In this document: positions 17,641 through 27,369 of the stretch, piece by piece
Layout: the number at the start of each line of letters is the position of its first letter
Position numbering within the stretch: position 1 is the first letter of the stretch
Assembly: GCF_900107245.1 (NCBI RefSeq)
Contig: NZ_FNPG01000006.1
Coordinates: 117,313-181,312 of the forward strand
Direction: 5' to 3'
Length of the DNA: 64,000 bases
Source: Lachnobacterium bovis DSM 14045
GTDB lineage: Bacteria > Bacillota > Clostridia > Lachnospirales > Lachnospiraceae
Position numbers and translations under genes: made by a program
Notes under the pieces: generated by a model
Told to the model about the DNA's origin: nothing
What the model saw: the letters and a program-made list of their open reading frames with translations, nothing else
Databases searched by the model: none

Positions 17641-17916
17641 GTGCGTATAGATGCTTATAATCAGATTGCACATATTTACAGTGCTCATTCAACGAACAAA
17701 GTTTATCAGTCAACGAGAGTCAATAAAGGTAATGATCAGTTTTTAATTTCAGCTTTTGGACGTGATTATACAGTTGCTAAAAAAGCTGTTTCTGAAAGTC
17801 AGGATGTAAGAGAAGATAAAGTTGAGTATCTTAGAAATCAGATTCAAACTGGAGAATACCATGTTGATCCAAGTGATTTTGCTTCAAAATTACTTGATAA
17901 AATTCAAAGTGTATAG
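17641..17916 (+). CDS. flgM: Anti-sigma-28 factor FlgM
   Basis: Small cytoplasmic protein (91 residues) that holds sigma-28 inactive until the hook is finished and FlgM is exported. It has the family's disordered basic N-terminal half and a C-terminal helix-rich part (REDKVEYLRNQIQTGEYHVD, about 59-78), the usual FlgM C-terminal signature. Start is GTG at 17641 with AAAGGAG 12 bases upstream; the out-of-frame ATG at 17629 opens only nine codons. It is the first gene of the late flagellar cluster and sits behind a sigma-28 promoter, which gives negative feedback. Confidence 0.88.
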   Translation: MRIDAYNQIAHIYSAHSTNKVYQSTRVNKGNDQFLISAFGRDYTVAKKAVSESQDVREDKVEYLRNQIQTGEYHVDPSDFASKLLDKIQSV

Positions 17917-17988
17917 AATTTTATGTATTAGATAGTTTATTAAAGTTAAAAGTAGAAACTATTTTTAAAGAAAAGAGAGGTTTAGGGT

Positions 17989-18501
17989 GTGGCTAGTTTA
18001 GTAGAAGAACTTGTAGCTATTTTAAAAAAAGAAGAAAAAATTTACAAAAAGATGCTTGGTTATGCGGAGAAGAAAGTACAGATATTAGTTGAAGCAAATA
18101 TTGTAGAACTTGAAAAAATTACTAATGCAGAACAACAAAGTAGTGATGTACTTGTTTCCTGTAGTAATAAGCAAATTCAACTTTTGAAAGATATTGCCAA
18201 TGTATTAGGTAAAGGCGAAAGTGAAATGACAGTCACAAAGTTAATAGATCTGCTAGATTCTCAACCTGAAATGCAAGAGAAGTTGACCATAGCCCGTAAT
18301 CGTCTCATTGAAACTGCGAAAAAAGTAAACGAAGCAAACGAGCAAAATAAAATCTTGATTGAACAAGCTATTGAATTGAATAATTTTGAGATAGCGTTGT
18401 TTAAAAGTTTACGGCAGGCACCAGAGACTGCCAATTACGATGAACATGCCAATAACACGAGAAGTTTGTTAGGCACGAGCGGTTTCGACGCGAAACAATA
18501 G
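17989..18501 (+). CDS. flgN: Flagellar export chaperone FlgN
   Basis: 170-residue, all-helical, coiled-coil-rich protein between flgM and flgK, the standard place for FlgN, which escorts the hook-associated proteins FlgK and FlgL to the export gate. Similarity is to the general FlgN pattern (long N-terminal helix ending near residue 60, second helix pair about 85-135), not to specific motifs. Start GTG at 17989 with AGAGAGG 8 bases before it. Its C-terminal tail after about residue 140 is polar and probably flexible. Confidence 0.8.
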   Translation: MASLVEELVAILKKEEKIYKKMLGYAEKKVQILVEANIVELEKITNAEQQSSDVLVSCSNKQIQLLKDIANVLGKGESEMTVTKLIDLLDSQPEMQEKLTIARNRLIETAKKVNEANEQNKILIEQAIELNNFEIALFKSLRQAPETANYDEHANNTRSLLGTSGFDAKQ

Positions 18502-18545
18502 TAATAGTAAATGCGCAGACAGTTAGTGTGGGAGGTTTATATAGT

Positions 18546-20405
18546 ATGGCTAATGGTTTTGGTAGTTTATATGTAGGGTCTTCAGGTCTTAGAGGTGCAC
18601 AAAATGCAATTAATACGACCGCTAATAACTTGGCTAATATGGATACGATAGGTTATGTTAGGGAACAAGTTATTTTTGCAGATGAAACATATAATAAAAT
18701 TAAGGACGTCACCCCTAGAACGAACATGCAGCAACACGGTTTGGGCGTATCTATTGGTGACGTTGTTCATATAAGAGATATTTTTTTAGATAAAGCTTAC
18801 AGATTAGAAGAAGGAAGGTCTTCTTTTTATAATACATCATATGAAGTAGTCGAACAGATTGAAGATTTTTTACAAGAATTAAATGGAATGGAATTTAAAG
18901 AGAGTATTCTTGAATTATGGCAGTCATTCCAGGAATATGAAAAAGAACCGGAAAACTCAACAAATCAAAATTTAGTAGTAGAAAAAACAGAATTATTTTT
19001 AAGTAGGTGTGATGCGTTATACTCAGATCTTATTAGTTATCAGGATAATCTTAATGACCAGATAAAAGACTCAATTGATAATATTAATAAGTTAGCAAAA
19101 GATATATATAAATTAAATTTGGAGATTCAAAAGGTCGAAGCAGGAAAACTAGAGACAGCAATGACAGTTAGAGATATTAGAGATGCCAAGATTGATGAGT
19201 TGGCTTCATATGGAAAGATTAGTGTGGAAGAAGATGCAACAGGTTTTGCGTACATTTCATTTGAAAATATAGATCTGGTTGGATCAGATAGAGCATATGA
19301 GATTGAATTAAGAAAAGATGATCATACAGGATTTTACACTCCATATTGGAAACATTTATCGGATACTAGAGTTAAAAGATATCAGGATGTCTATAATCTA
19401 GATGCAGTTATTTCCCCAGAATTTGATTCAGATGTAGGTAAAGTAAAAGCGTTGATGTTATCTCGAGGAAGTGAATATGGAACTGCTGATTATTTAAATG
19501 GTGATGATAATGATGGTACACCATATAAAGAGCTTAAGAAAAGCTCAATTATGGAGGTCCAAGCTGAAATAGCAGTTTTATTTAGAAGAATTGTTAATAC
19601 GGTAAATAACCATTTTTCTCCATTAAAAGAATCTGGCTTAGATACAATAGAAGGAACACTTGATGATGGCACGCAAGCTTCTTTTACATATGACAATGGT
19701 GTTGTAACTTATCAACATACTAATCAAAATGGAGTAGTAGACACTTATATTTATAGGAACGAGGATGAATATTTAGATAAACAAAATGGTGTTGCAGGTA
19801 AGGAATATCGAAAAGCAAATTCTATTTTAATATTAGATGAAGAAAATGCTTCTTATGGAACTGATATGGAATTACCACCTCGTGAACTATTTTTAAGATA
19901 TGGTTCTGAAAGATATACAAAATTAACTGCTTCTGATGGCAAAGTTTATTATGTATATAACGGAGAAAGAATAGATAATCCTTCAACACATTATGCTCTT
20001 AGTAGGGTAGAGATTAATCCTGAGATAAAAAATCAGGCAGGATTAATGCCTTGCTATACTAAAAATGGAGCAGTTGACAGGAAACTATCGGAGAATCTAG
20101 TTCTTGCATGGGAGGTTAAAGACATGATTATAGGACCGGATGATACAATACCATGTAATATTAGTGCTTTTTACGATAAAATCGTTGGAAGAACAGCTAA
20201 CAGAGGTTCTACATATCATAGTGCAGGTCAAACATTAGAGCGCTCAGCAGCAGCTTTAGATAAAAAGAGACAGGAAGTTATTGGTGTTTCTTCAGATGAA
20301 GAATTAACTAAAATGATTAAATACCAATCAGCATATAATGCTTCTAGTAGGTTCATGACAGTTATCAGTGAGATGACAGAACTTATAGTGACGCAATTGA
20401 GATAA
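18546..20405 (+). CDS. flgK: Flagellar hook-associated protein 1 (FlgK), first copy
   Basis: Exported protein of the hook-filament junction, 619 residues. The N-terminal rod/hook signature is clear (SSGLRGAQNAINTTANNLAN, about residue 11 onward), followed by heptad-rich helices, a variable outer domain, and the C-terminal FlgK helix (SSDEELTKMIKYQSAYNASS). ATG at 18546 is chosen because GGGAGG (18530-18535) is 10 bases upstream; the earlier in-frame start at 18528 precedes that site. Only 12 bases separate it from a second FlgK-like gene. Confidence 0.9.
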   Translation: MANGFGSLYVGSSGLRGAQNAINTTANNLANMDTIGYVREQVIFADETYNKIKDVTPRTNMQQHGLGVSIGDVVHIRDIFLDKAYRLEEGRSSFYNTSYEVVEQIEDFLQELNGMEFKESILELWQSFQEYEKEPENSTNQNLVVEKTELFLSRCDALYSDLISYQDNLNDQIKDSIDNINKLAKDIYKLNLEIQKVEAGKLETAMTVRDIRDAKIDELASYGKISVEEDATGFAYISFENIDLVGSDRAYEIELRKDDHTGFYTPYWKHLSDTRVKRYQDVYNLDAVISPEFDSDVGKVKALMLSRGSEYGTADYLNGDDNDGTPYKELKKSSIMEVQAEIAVLFRRIVNTVNNHFSPLKESGLDTIEGTLDDGTQASFTYDNGVVTYQHTNQNGVVDTYIYRNEDEYLDKQNGVAGKEYRKANSILILDEENASYGTDMELPPRELFLRYGSERYTKLTASDGKVYYVYNGERIDNPSTHYALSRVEINPEIKNQAGLMPCYTKNGAVDRKLSENLVLAWEVKDMIIGPDDTIPCNISAFYDKIVGRTANRGSTYHSAGQTLERSAAALDKKRQEVIGVSSDEELTKMIKYQSAYNASSRFMTVISEMTELIVTQLR

Positions 20406-20417
20406 AGGAGGAAGCAT

Positions 20418-22262
20418 ATGCCATCAACATTTTTTGGATTAAATATAGGAGCATCCGGACTTAGTGCTTTTCAAGCGTCCGTTACAACTACAGCAAATAA
20501 TGTTTCAAATACAACTACAAAAGGCTATACAAGACAAACAGCTACATTGCAGTCGACAGATGCTATAAGGGTCGCTGCAAAGTATGGTAGTGTTGGTACG
20601 GGTGTAGAAGTTACTTCAATAACACAAGAGAGAAATCTATTTTATGACATGAAGTATTGGGAGGCGAATTCTAAGCAGGGATTATATGATAAAAAGTTAT
20701 ATTATGCAGAGCAGGTTGAAACTTTGTTAAAAGATGATAAGGTTTTAAGTGGATTTGCTACGATTTTTAATCAAATGTTTAATAATCTAGATGATATAAG
20801 TAAAAGTAATGCGGATAGAACAATAAGAAATACGTTTATTAATCAAGCGCAGAGTTTGTGTACATATTTTAATAACTTTTCATCTAGTTTAAGAAGTATT
20901 CAGGATGATTGTAACGAAGAAGTCAAATCTTACACTGAAAATATCAATGTTATTTCCCAAAAGATTTCTATTTTAAATAAAGAAATCAATCAAATTGAGA
21001 TGAATGGTGGAAGAGCTAACGAATTAAGAGACGAAAGAAATTTATTGATTGATGAATTATCTTTGATTTGTAATGTTACAACAAAAGAATACAAAATTTT
21101 AAATACAAACGATCCAGATAATTATTTGGGTGGAACAAATTATGAAGTTAGAATAAATGGTCAGCTATTGGTCGATGGAAATGACTATAGAACTTTAGAG
21201 TGTGTTTCTAGAAAAGTAAGAATGAATCAGTTAGATGCAGATGGACTTTATGACATAATATGGGAAGATACTAAGACAGATTTTGCTGTATCAACGTTAA
21301 ATGCTGGGGGTATGCTAAAGGCATTGATTTTTGAAAGAGATGGAAATAACAATGAAAATCTTAAAGGAACAATTCGAGAGGCTGATACATATTCAGTTGT
21401 TATTGAAAACTTAAATACAGATTCAATTAATGGATTTTTAAACGATAAAGAAGGAATTTTATATATAAATAATAAAAAATATAATTATACTAGTTGGGAA
21501 GCTGAAGTGAAGGATGGAAAAGTTGATAGTGTTAAATTCAATCTTACAACAGAAGTAACGGACAGTGACAAAGATAAGATGACGACATACAATTCAAGAG
21601 TTGAGTGTGGTATAGGGGTAGCTAATTATGGAATCCCTTATTACCAAAAACAAGCTACAGAATTTGTAAGAGCTTTTTGTAGTATGTTTAATGCAATTGA
21701 ACTTACAGGTGTTGATTTAGAAGGACAACCGATGACTACGTTTTTTACAGCTAACACTCTACAAGATATGAATTGTTTTTGCATGTCAGATAAGGTAAGT
21801 GATAGAGCTATTTATGCAGATGGAATATATACTTCGAATGATACAACTTATTATTGTATGACAGCGGATAACGTTAAGATTAATGATGAATGTTTAAGAA
21901 ATCCGGTAAGATTTGCAACAGCTACAGAACTTGTGAATGGTGTTGATAGAAACGAAGTTGTTGAAGAACTTAAGAAATTGCAATCAGATGTTATTTTTTT
22001 CAGGGGTGAAAAAGCTAGTTCATTTTTGGAAACTGTATTATCGGATGCTGCAATTGATGCGCAAAGAACAAGCGTATTTAGGAAGAATTATTATAATTTA
22101 ACAAATTCTATTTCAAGACAAAGAGAATCAATTTCAGGTGTGGATAGAGATGAAGAAGCAATGAATTTAATCAAATTCCAAAATGCGTATAATTTGTCTT
22201 CGAAAATAATTTCAGTTTTAGCTCAGATGTATGACAAGTTGATAAATGAAACTGGAGTTTAA
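20418..22262 (+). CDS. flgK: Flagellar hook-associated protein 1 (FlgK), second copy
   Basis: 614 residues with the same architecture as the gene before it: N-terminal GASGLSAFQASVTTTANNVS signature and C-terminal SGVDRDEEAMNLIKFQNAYN helix. The middle region is quite different from the first copy. The N-terminus with TKGYTRQ matches canonical FlgK slightly better than the first copy (DTIGYVREQ). AAAGGAGG precedes the start. The two may form a mixed junction ring or be used with different filaments; that is inference. Confidence 0.9.
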   Translation: MPSTFFGLNIGASGLSAFQASVTTTANNVSNTTTKGYTRQTATLQSTDAIRVAAKYGSVGTGVEVTSITQERNLFYDMKYWEANSKQGLYDKKLYYAEQVETLLKDDKVLSGFATIFNQMFNNLDDISKSNADRTIRNTFINQAQSLCTYFNNFSSSLRSIQDDCNEEVKSYTENINVISQKISILNKEINQIEMNGGRANELRDERNLLIDELSLICNVTTKEYKILNTNDPDNYLGGTNYEVRINGQLLVDGNDYRTLECVSRKVRMNQLDADGLYDIIWEDTKTDFAVSTLNAGGMLKALIFERDGNNNENLKGTIREADTYSVVIENLNTDSINGFLNDKEGILYINNKKYNYTSWEAEVKDGKVDSVKFNLTTEVTDSDKDKMTTYNSRVECGIGVANYGIPYYQKQATEFVRAFCSMFNAIELTGVDLEGQPMTTFFTANTLQDMNCFCMSDKVSDRAIYADGIYTSNDTTYYCMTADNVKINDECLRNPVRFATATELVNGVDRNEVVEELKKLQSDVIFFRGEKASSFLETVLSDAAIDAQRTSVFRKNYYNLTNSISRQRESISGVDRDEEAMNLIKFQNAYNLSSKIISVLAQMYDKLINETGV

Positions 22263-22283
22263 AAGAGGAAGGAGGAATAGACT

Positions 22284-23786
22284 ATGCGTGTTACTGATAA
22301 TATGATTATGAATAAAACAAAATATAATATTAACTTAAATAAAATGTCAGTTGATAGATTAAATACACAGATGACAACCCAACAGAAGATAGAAAAAGCA
22401 TCTGAGGATCCTGTAATTGCTATGAGATCATTGAGATTATCTACTAATTTAAGTCATATGGAACAGTTTGTAGATAATAATATTCCTGATGTAGAATCAT
22501 GGTTGGATGTTACTAAAACTTCTCTTTTAAATATGAATAAGGTTTTGACAGATATAAGATCAAAATGTGTGGCAGGAGCGCATGATACCCTTCAACCAGA
22601 GGATAGAAATACTATTTGGAAAGAACTTACAGCACTAAGCGAGCAAGTTTATGCAGAAGGAAATGCAGATTATGCTGGAAGAACTGTTTTTACAGGTTAT
22701 AGAACGAATTGTCAACTTGTTTTTACAAAAGCTACTCAGGATACAACATATGAAATTACTCAGAGATTTAAGGAAAGTGATATTGAACATAGACGTTATT
22801 ACACAAAGGGTTCTGAGGTGCCAAATGATGCAAGTACTCAGTATAGTGGGACAATTTCGCAAGAACACAATTATGATAGGTTTAGATTAGCATATAATGG
22901 AGTAGAGAAAGATAATGAGCCTGAATTGAAGTTATATGATTCAGCGGATTCAACGTTAGATGTTACATCAAATATTAATCCTCAATATAGATATTATTCA
23001 AGCGAAGAAGAGTGGCAAAGAGATACAGGAACAAAATCTTTAGAAGATAATGATATAGTTGTAATCAGAAATACTGGCGAAATGATATTTGGGAAAAATA
23101 TTTCTGATACGATAAAATCGAATGATTATATTGCCGAAATAACTTATGTTAAAAAAGGTTTTGCAAAGGGTGATGTAAGACCAGAGTATTATTTTGATTG
23201 CAAGGATATTACTGATTCAAGTAATCCGATTGAGTATACTAAGGAAGATCAGCAAATTAAGTATACGGTTGCAGTTAATACACATTTAACAATTAATACG
23301 CAGGCTAGTGATGTTTTTACAACAGATATTGCAAGAGATGTTGAGGAAATGATAGACATTATTAATTCAGCAATTGTTGCACATGACAAATATGACAAGA
23401 TTGTTAATATGATGAAACAATCAAGATATTCTGATGAAGTAAGTCAAGCAAATTTGAAAACTTATTTAGACGCAGCTTCGAAAGAAGTTGCATATGCCGA
23501 TGACAATCTTCAAAAGACATATAGTCAGTATATTACTAATTTTGATGAATATCAGCAGGACATCAACCTTGCAGTAACAAATTTAGGTAGTACACAAGTA
23601 AGATTAAGTTTAATAAAGACGCGTGTAGAAAACCAAAGAGTAACTGTTAATGAATTAAAGGTAAAAAATGATGACAGAGAATTATCGGATATTATTCTTG
23701 ATTTTTATACTGCAAATAATGCGTATCAGTCTTCATTAACAGCAGCAGCACAAGTAGGTCGTCAATCGCTTTTGGACTATTTATAA
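22284..23786 (+). CDS. flgL: Flagellar hook-associated protein 3 (FlgL)
   Basis: Exported hook-filament junction protein, related to flagellin. The N-terminal flagellin-like helix (MRVTDNMI, with SEDPVIAMRSLRLSTNL near residue 37) and the C-terminal helix (SDIILDFYTANNAYQSSLTA) are present. At 500 residues it is much longer than the ~300 of Bacillus FlgL; the excess is a variable central region at about 130-375, which would be exposed on the surface of the junction. AAGGAGGAA precedes the ATG. It ends the flgM-flgN-flgK-flgK-flgL run. Confidence 0.9.
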   Translation: MRVTDNMIMNKTKYNINLNKMSVDRLNTQMTTQQKIEKASEDPVIAMRSLRLSTNLSHMEQFVDNNIPDVESWLDVTKTSLLNMNKVLTDIRSKCVAGAHDTLQPEDRNTIWKELTALSEQVYAEGNADYAGRTVFTGYRTNCQLVFTKATQDTTYEITQRFKESDIEHRRYYTKGSEVPNDASTQYSGTISQEHNYDRFRLAYNGVEKDNEPELKLYDSADSTLDVTSNINPQYRYYSSEEEWQRDTGTKSLEDNDIVVIRNTGEMIFGKNISDTIKSNDYIAEITYVKKGFAKGDVRPEYYFDCKDITDSSNPIEYTKEDQQIKYTVAVNTHLTINTQASDVFTTDIARDVEEMIDIINSAIVAHDKYDKIVNMMKQSRYSDEVSQANLKTYLDAASKEVAYADDNLQKTYSQYITNFDEYQQDINLAVTNLGSTQVRLSLIKTRVENQRVTVNELKVKNDDRELSDIILDFYTANNAYQSSLTAAAQVGRQSLLDYL

Positions 23787-23932
23787 AAAAAGGTTGTATA
23801 ATTTTTAGTTTTCTTTTATTATGAATTATGGGTTTGCATGAATCGATGCTTATCAAGGAAAAGAGAAGTTTACTTTTTGATGCTTGGCATCGTTTCAAAT
23901 ACACGTCGTCGGAGACGAAGGAGGAAATTACC

Positions 23933-24430
23933 ATGAAGGCAGAAACAAGAGTATTTGGAACAGTTGACATTGCAGATGAAAAAATTATTACTATGGAAAC
24001 AGGAATGATTGGTCTACCATTATTTAAAAAGTTTGCTTTGATTTTTGACGAAGAAAAAGCAAAAGAGGAAGACCAGGAAACTACGAACATCATGTGGCTT
24101 CAGTCGTTAGATGATCCAGATACGGCTTTTCCTGTGATGGTTCCTCAAACCGTTATGCCTGATTATAATCCTAAGGTAAATGAAGAAATTCTAGCACCAC
24201 TTGGAGAATTAAATGATGAGAATACTTATATTTTAGTTACGGTTACGGTACCTTCTAAGATCGAGGATTTATCTATTAATTTGAAAGCACCTATAATCAT
24301 AAACGCAGATACTCATAAGGGGGTTCAAATAATAGTAGAAGATGATTTCCCTGTGAAATTTAAAATCTATGATCTTGTCAAAGGCAATAAAAAACGTGAA
24401 GACATCGAGGATGGAAAGGCAGGTGAGTAG
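23933..24430 (+). CDS. fliW: Flagellar assembly factor FliW
   Basis: Cytoplasmic antagonist of CsrA: free FliW binds CsrA and lets flagellin be translated; when flagellin accumulates it captures FliW instead. 165 residues, family length. The FliW pattern is visible: [11 protein letters not shown] near 26-36, the [14 protein letters not shown] stretch and the D-N-TY-LVTV segment. ATG at 23933 is chosen over the longer frame from 23828 because AAGGAGG (23918-23924) lies 8 bases upstream. It is followed after 2 bases by csrA, the usual coupled pair. Confidence 0.94.
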   Translation: MKAETRVFGTVDIADEKIITMETGMIGLPLFKKFALIFDEEKAKEEDQETTNIMWLQSLDDPDTAFPVMVPQTVMPDYNPKVNEEILAPLGELNDENTYILVTVTVPSKIEDLSINLKAPIIINADTHKGVQIIVEDDFPVKFKIYDLVKGNKKREDIEDGKAGE

Positions 24431-24432
24431 AT

Positions 24433-24681
24433 ATGTTAGCATTAACACGAAAAAAAGGCGAGTCGTTAGTGATTAATAACAATATCGTAGTCACTATTTT
24501 AGAGGTTCGCGGAGATCAAGTTAAGGTTGGTATAACTGCACCGAAAGAGGTACCAATATACAGAGAGGAAGTATATGTGCAGATTAAAGAAGAAAACAAG
24601 GCAGCAGTTGATGCAGAAGGTATGAAGGCATTACAAAGTTTGATAGAAAGAAAAAGTACTAAAAAAGTAGAAGAAAAATAG
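24433..24681 (+). CDS. csrA: Translational regulator CsrA
   Basis: Small dimeric RNA-binding protein that represses flagellin translation by binding GGA motifs in the leader. 82 residues with the family start [14 protein letters not shown], conserved [16 protein letters not shown] and a charged tail. The start lies two bases after fliW and its ribosome binding site AGGTGAG is inside fliW. A terminator follows at 24745-24786. Likely targets are both flagellin leaders further on, each with a GGA hairpin. Confidence 0.95.
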   Translation: MLALTRKKGESLVINNNIVVTILEVRGDQVKVGITAPKEVPIYREEVYVQIKEENKAAVDAEGMKALQSLIERKSTKKVEEK

Positions 24682-24744
24682 TAAGTGTGAACCCTAGTAA
24701 AAGGATTTAATAAGATAGTTATAAAATGGAATTTATAGTAAAGA

Positions 24745-24786
24745 AACCAAGATATTATTATGTTTAGTAATATTTTGGTTTTTTTT
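24745..24786 (+). terminator. Terminator after csrA
   Basis: AACCAAGATATTA (24745-24757) pairs with TAATATTTTGGTT (24768-24780) with one G-T pair, then a T run to 24786. Confidence 0.88.
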
Positions 24787-24907
24787 ATTGTTTTTTAATA
24801 ATATAAGAATTAGTGATAGTCGATAGGTATTATAGTTAGATATGTCCTTTTGTAAAGCTTATTTTGTTACATTTCAGGGAAGATTTTTTCACATGGAGGT
24901 GTTATGT

Positions 24908-25339
24908 ATGGCCCTAGAAGCTATAAAAGGAGCTGGAATGACGATACAGGGAAGTTCGTCTTCGGCGGTAAGGAAGGTGCAGATGCAGCCTAAAGAACAA
25001 TTAGCATCTAATGAGGCCGTTTCAAAAGAGTTAGCTGTAAAAACTACAGATATTGCACAATTTGGTGGTCAGAATAGAGGAAACGGCGGGGAACAACAGG
25101 AATTATATAAAGACAAAGATAATCCGCAGATAAAAAAAATGATTGAAGAGCTAAAGAAACATACAGCTGAAAATCAAGAAGTTATTTATGGTGTGCATGA
25201 ACAAACGAGAAGATCGACAATTAAAATTGTAGATAAAACTACAAGAGAAGTTGTTAGAGAATTTCCTCAAGAGGAAGTTCTAGATAAGATCGGACAAGTT
25301 CTTGAAAATGCAGGATTATTAGTAGATAAAAAATTATAA
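24908..25339 (+). CDS. flaG: Flagellar protein FlaG
   Basis: 143-residue FlaG-family protein, associated with filament growth and filament length. A low-complexity N-terminal half (SSSSAVRKVQMQPKEQ) is followed by the conserved C-terminal domain (NQEVIYGVHEQTRRSTIKIVD, then TREVVREFPQEEVLDKIGQVL). ATG at 24908 is used because GGAGGT (24895-24900) is 7 bases before it; upstream in-frame starts from 24842 have none. It sits just before fliD, as in many Bacillota. Only a weak sigma-28-like -10 (GTCGATAG at 24819-24826) is seen upstream. Confidence 0.9.
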   Translation: MALEAIKGAGMTIQGSSSSAVRKVQMQPKEQLASNEAVSKELAVKTTDIAQFGGQNRGNGGEQQELYKDKDNPQIKKMIEELKKHTAENQEVIYGVHEQTRRSTIKIVDKTTREVVREFPQEEVLDKIGQVLENAGLLVDKKL

Positions 25340-25376
25340 TATAGTAATTTAGTTTTTTTATAAAGGAGTATAAAAT

Positions 25377-26858
25377 ATGGCAGTTAGGTTATCCGGTATG
25401 ATATCTGGAATGGACACAGATTCCTTGGTTAAGGCCTTGGTTTCATCGTATAGTCAAAAGAAGGATACATATAAAAAAGAACAAACCAAGTTGTCTTGGA
25501 AACAAGATGCTTGGAAAACTTTGAATTCAAAAGTATATAAGCTCTATACCGATGTGGGAAATTTAAAATATCAGGGGGCTTATGTTGTTAAAAAGAGTAC
25601 AGTTTCAGATTCAACTAAAGCGACTGTTTCTGCAACAAATAAGGCTATAAATGGTGTACAAAGCTTAGAAATAAGCAATTTGGCACAGACTGCGTATTTA
25701 ACAGGAGATTTGCTTGGAGAAAATGTCAAAGAAGGAACAACTTTAAGTGAATTAGGTGTTTCAGGTTCAGAAACTATTACTGTAACTAAGGGAACAGGAG
25801 CTAATGCTAAGACAGAACAGATTGAGGTTACAGCTGATATGACAGTAAAGGATTTAACTCAAAAGTTATCATCTTCTGGACTTAAAGTAAACTTTGATAC
25901 AGATAATAGAAGAATTTTCATTGGATCTGATAAGTCGGGTAAAGATAATGATTTTACTATTACTTCTACCAATACAGGTGGGACTAGTGCATTAGATAAG
26001 CTTGGAATTAACAGTGGAACTAAGATTGAAGGAAAAGATGCTACCATTAAATTAAATGGAGTTGAGTATACAAATAGTTCTAATAATTTTAGTATTAATG
26101 GATTAAATATCACAGTTCAATCAACAACAGTAAATAGTGGTCCTATTACCATAAATACTAGTTCAGATTCACAAGGATTATATGATAAAATCAAAGATTT
26201 TATTACACAGTATAATAGCTTGATTAATGAGATGACAAAACTTTATAATGCTCCTTCATCTAAGGGATATGATCCATTAACTGATGATGAAAAGGAACAA
26301 ATGAGTGACAAGGAAGTTGAACAGTGGGAAACAAAGATAAAGGATTCGTTACTTAGAAATGATTCTTCGCTAAGCACAATAATGAGTGCTATGACTTCTG
26401 CTATGAATTCAGCATTTGAAATTGATGGAAAGAAGTATTCATTATCTAGTTTTGGAATTTCTACTGAAAGTATCTTGACAGCAGCAGAAAATGAGTATAA
26501 TGCATTTCATATTGCAGGTGATGCAGATGATAGTATATCATCAGGAAAGACAGATAAATTGATGACAGCTATTAATTCTGATCCAGATAAAGTTATTGAT
26601 TTTATGAAACAGCTTTCAAATAAGCTTTACGATAATATCGATAAACAGATGAAAAGCACAAAAATTAGGTCTGCATTTAAAGTTTATAATGATAAGCAAT
26701 TGGCATCAGAGTACGACAATTACCAAAAACTTATTGCTGAATGGGAGACGAGAATTGCTGAGAAAGAAGATTATTATTATAATAAGTTTTCTGCAATGGA
26801 AACAGCACTTGCCAAACTACAAAATTCTAGCAGTTCACTGACAAATTTCTTTAAATAA
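25377..26858 (+). CDS. fliD: Flagellar filament cap protein FliD (HAP2)
   Basis: Exported cap that folds incoming flagellin at the filament tip. 493 residues. Visible: N-terminal SGMDTDSLVKALV helix region (FliD_N), the flagellin-IN repeat around 215-245 (TIKLNGVEYTNSSNNFS), and the C-terminal FliD domain with coiled coil ending in METALAKLQNSSSSLTNFF. AAAGGAG precedes the start. Followed by an unusual long hairpin and fliS, its usual partner chaperone gene. A second, divergent FliD-like gene lies at 41360-42658 on the other strand. Confidence 0.95.
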   Translation: MAVRLSGMISGMDTDSLVKALVSSYSQKKDTYKKEQTKLSWKQDAWKTLNSKVYKLYTDVGNLKYQGAYVVKKSTVSDSTKATVSATNKAINGVQSLEISNLAQTAYLTGDLLGENVKEGTTLSELGVSGSETITVTKGTGANAKTEQIEVTADMTVKDLTQKLSSSGLKVNFDTDNRRIFIGSDKSGKDNDFTITSTNTGGTSALDKLGINSGTKIEGKDATIKLNGVEYTNSSNNFSINGLNITVQSTTVNSGPITINTSSDSQGLYDKIKDFITQYNSLINEMTKLYNAPSSKGYDPLTDDEKEQMSDKEVEQWETKIKDSLLRNDSSLSTIMSAMTSAMNSAFEIDGKKYSLSSFGISTESILTAAENEYNAFHIAGDADDSISSGKTDKLMTAINSDPDKVIDFMKQLSNKLYDNIDKQMKSTKIRSAFKVYNDKQLASEYDNYQKLIAEWETRIAEKEDYYYNKFSAMETALAKLQNSSSSLTNFFK

Positions 26859-26868
26859 AGTTTATAAG

Positions 26869-26901
26869 GTTACTAGCGGAGGCTTTTCTTCGCTAGTAAC
26901 C
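26869..26901 (+). other. Long hairpin between fliD and fliS without a T tract
   Basis: GGTTACTAGCG (26869-26879) pairs perfectly with CGCTAGTAACC (26891-26901) around a 11-base loop starting GAGGC. It is followed by ATAAATAAAC, so it is not a normal terminator. It may stabilise or process the fliD-fliS message. Confidence 0.6.
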
Positions 26902-26938
26902 ATAAATAAACTAGTAATAAATATGAGGAGGCTTTTTT

Positions 26939-27337
26939 ATGGTACAAAACCAGGGTTATGCGGCATATGCAAACAATAAAATTTTGACAGCATCTCCTGC
27001 TGAATTAGTTTTAATGCTTTATGAGGCAGCAATAAAATTTACAAATATAGCTATTTCAGCAGTAGAAATTACAGAAGAACACCCTAGTAAAGATATTGAG
27101 AAGGCTCATGAAAATATTTTAAAAGTTGAGAAAATTATCGAAGAGTTGCAATTAAGCTTAGATAAAAAATATCCGGTTGCACAGGATTTTGATAATGTAT
27201 ATCAATATATTCAACAAAGACTAATAGATGCGAATATAAGTAAGGATAAGGAAGTTTTAGAAGAAATATTAAAACATTTGAGGAAAATGAGAGATACATG
27301 GAAAGAGGTAATGAAGAGGGCACTCGCAGGTAAATAA
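26939..27337 (+). CDS. fliS: Flagellin export chaperone FliS
   Basis: Binds the C-terminus of flagellin in the cytoplasm and prevents early polymerisation. 132 residues, all helical. The family start is visible (GYAAYANNKILTASPAELVLMLYEAA-like, about 5-30), as are the central KVEKIIEELQLSLD helix and the C-terminal MRDTWKEVMKRA. GAGGAGG lies 8-10 bases upstream of the ATG. It follows fliD and precedes a FliT-like gene and the flagellins. Confidence 0.95.
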   Translation: MVQNQGYAAYANNKILTASPAELVLMLYEAAIKFTNIAISAVEITEEHPSKDIEKAHENILKVEKIIEELQLSLDKKYPVAQDFDNVYQYIQQRLIDANISKDKEVLEEILKHLRKMRDTWKEVMKRALAGK

Positions 27338-27369
27338 ATTGATTCGTAGTCAAACATAAGGAGCTTGAT

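Noticed and set aside
24787..24907. Sigma-28 promoter for flaG
   Set aside because: GTCGATAG fits as a -10, but the base-paired position for -35 reads AATATAAG, only 2/8 matches.
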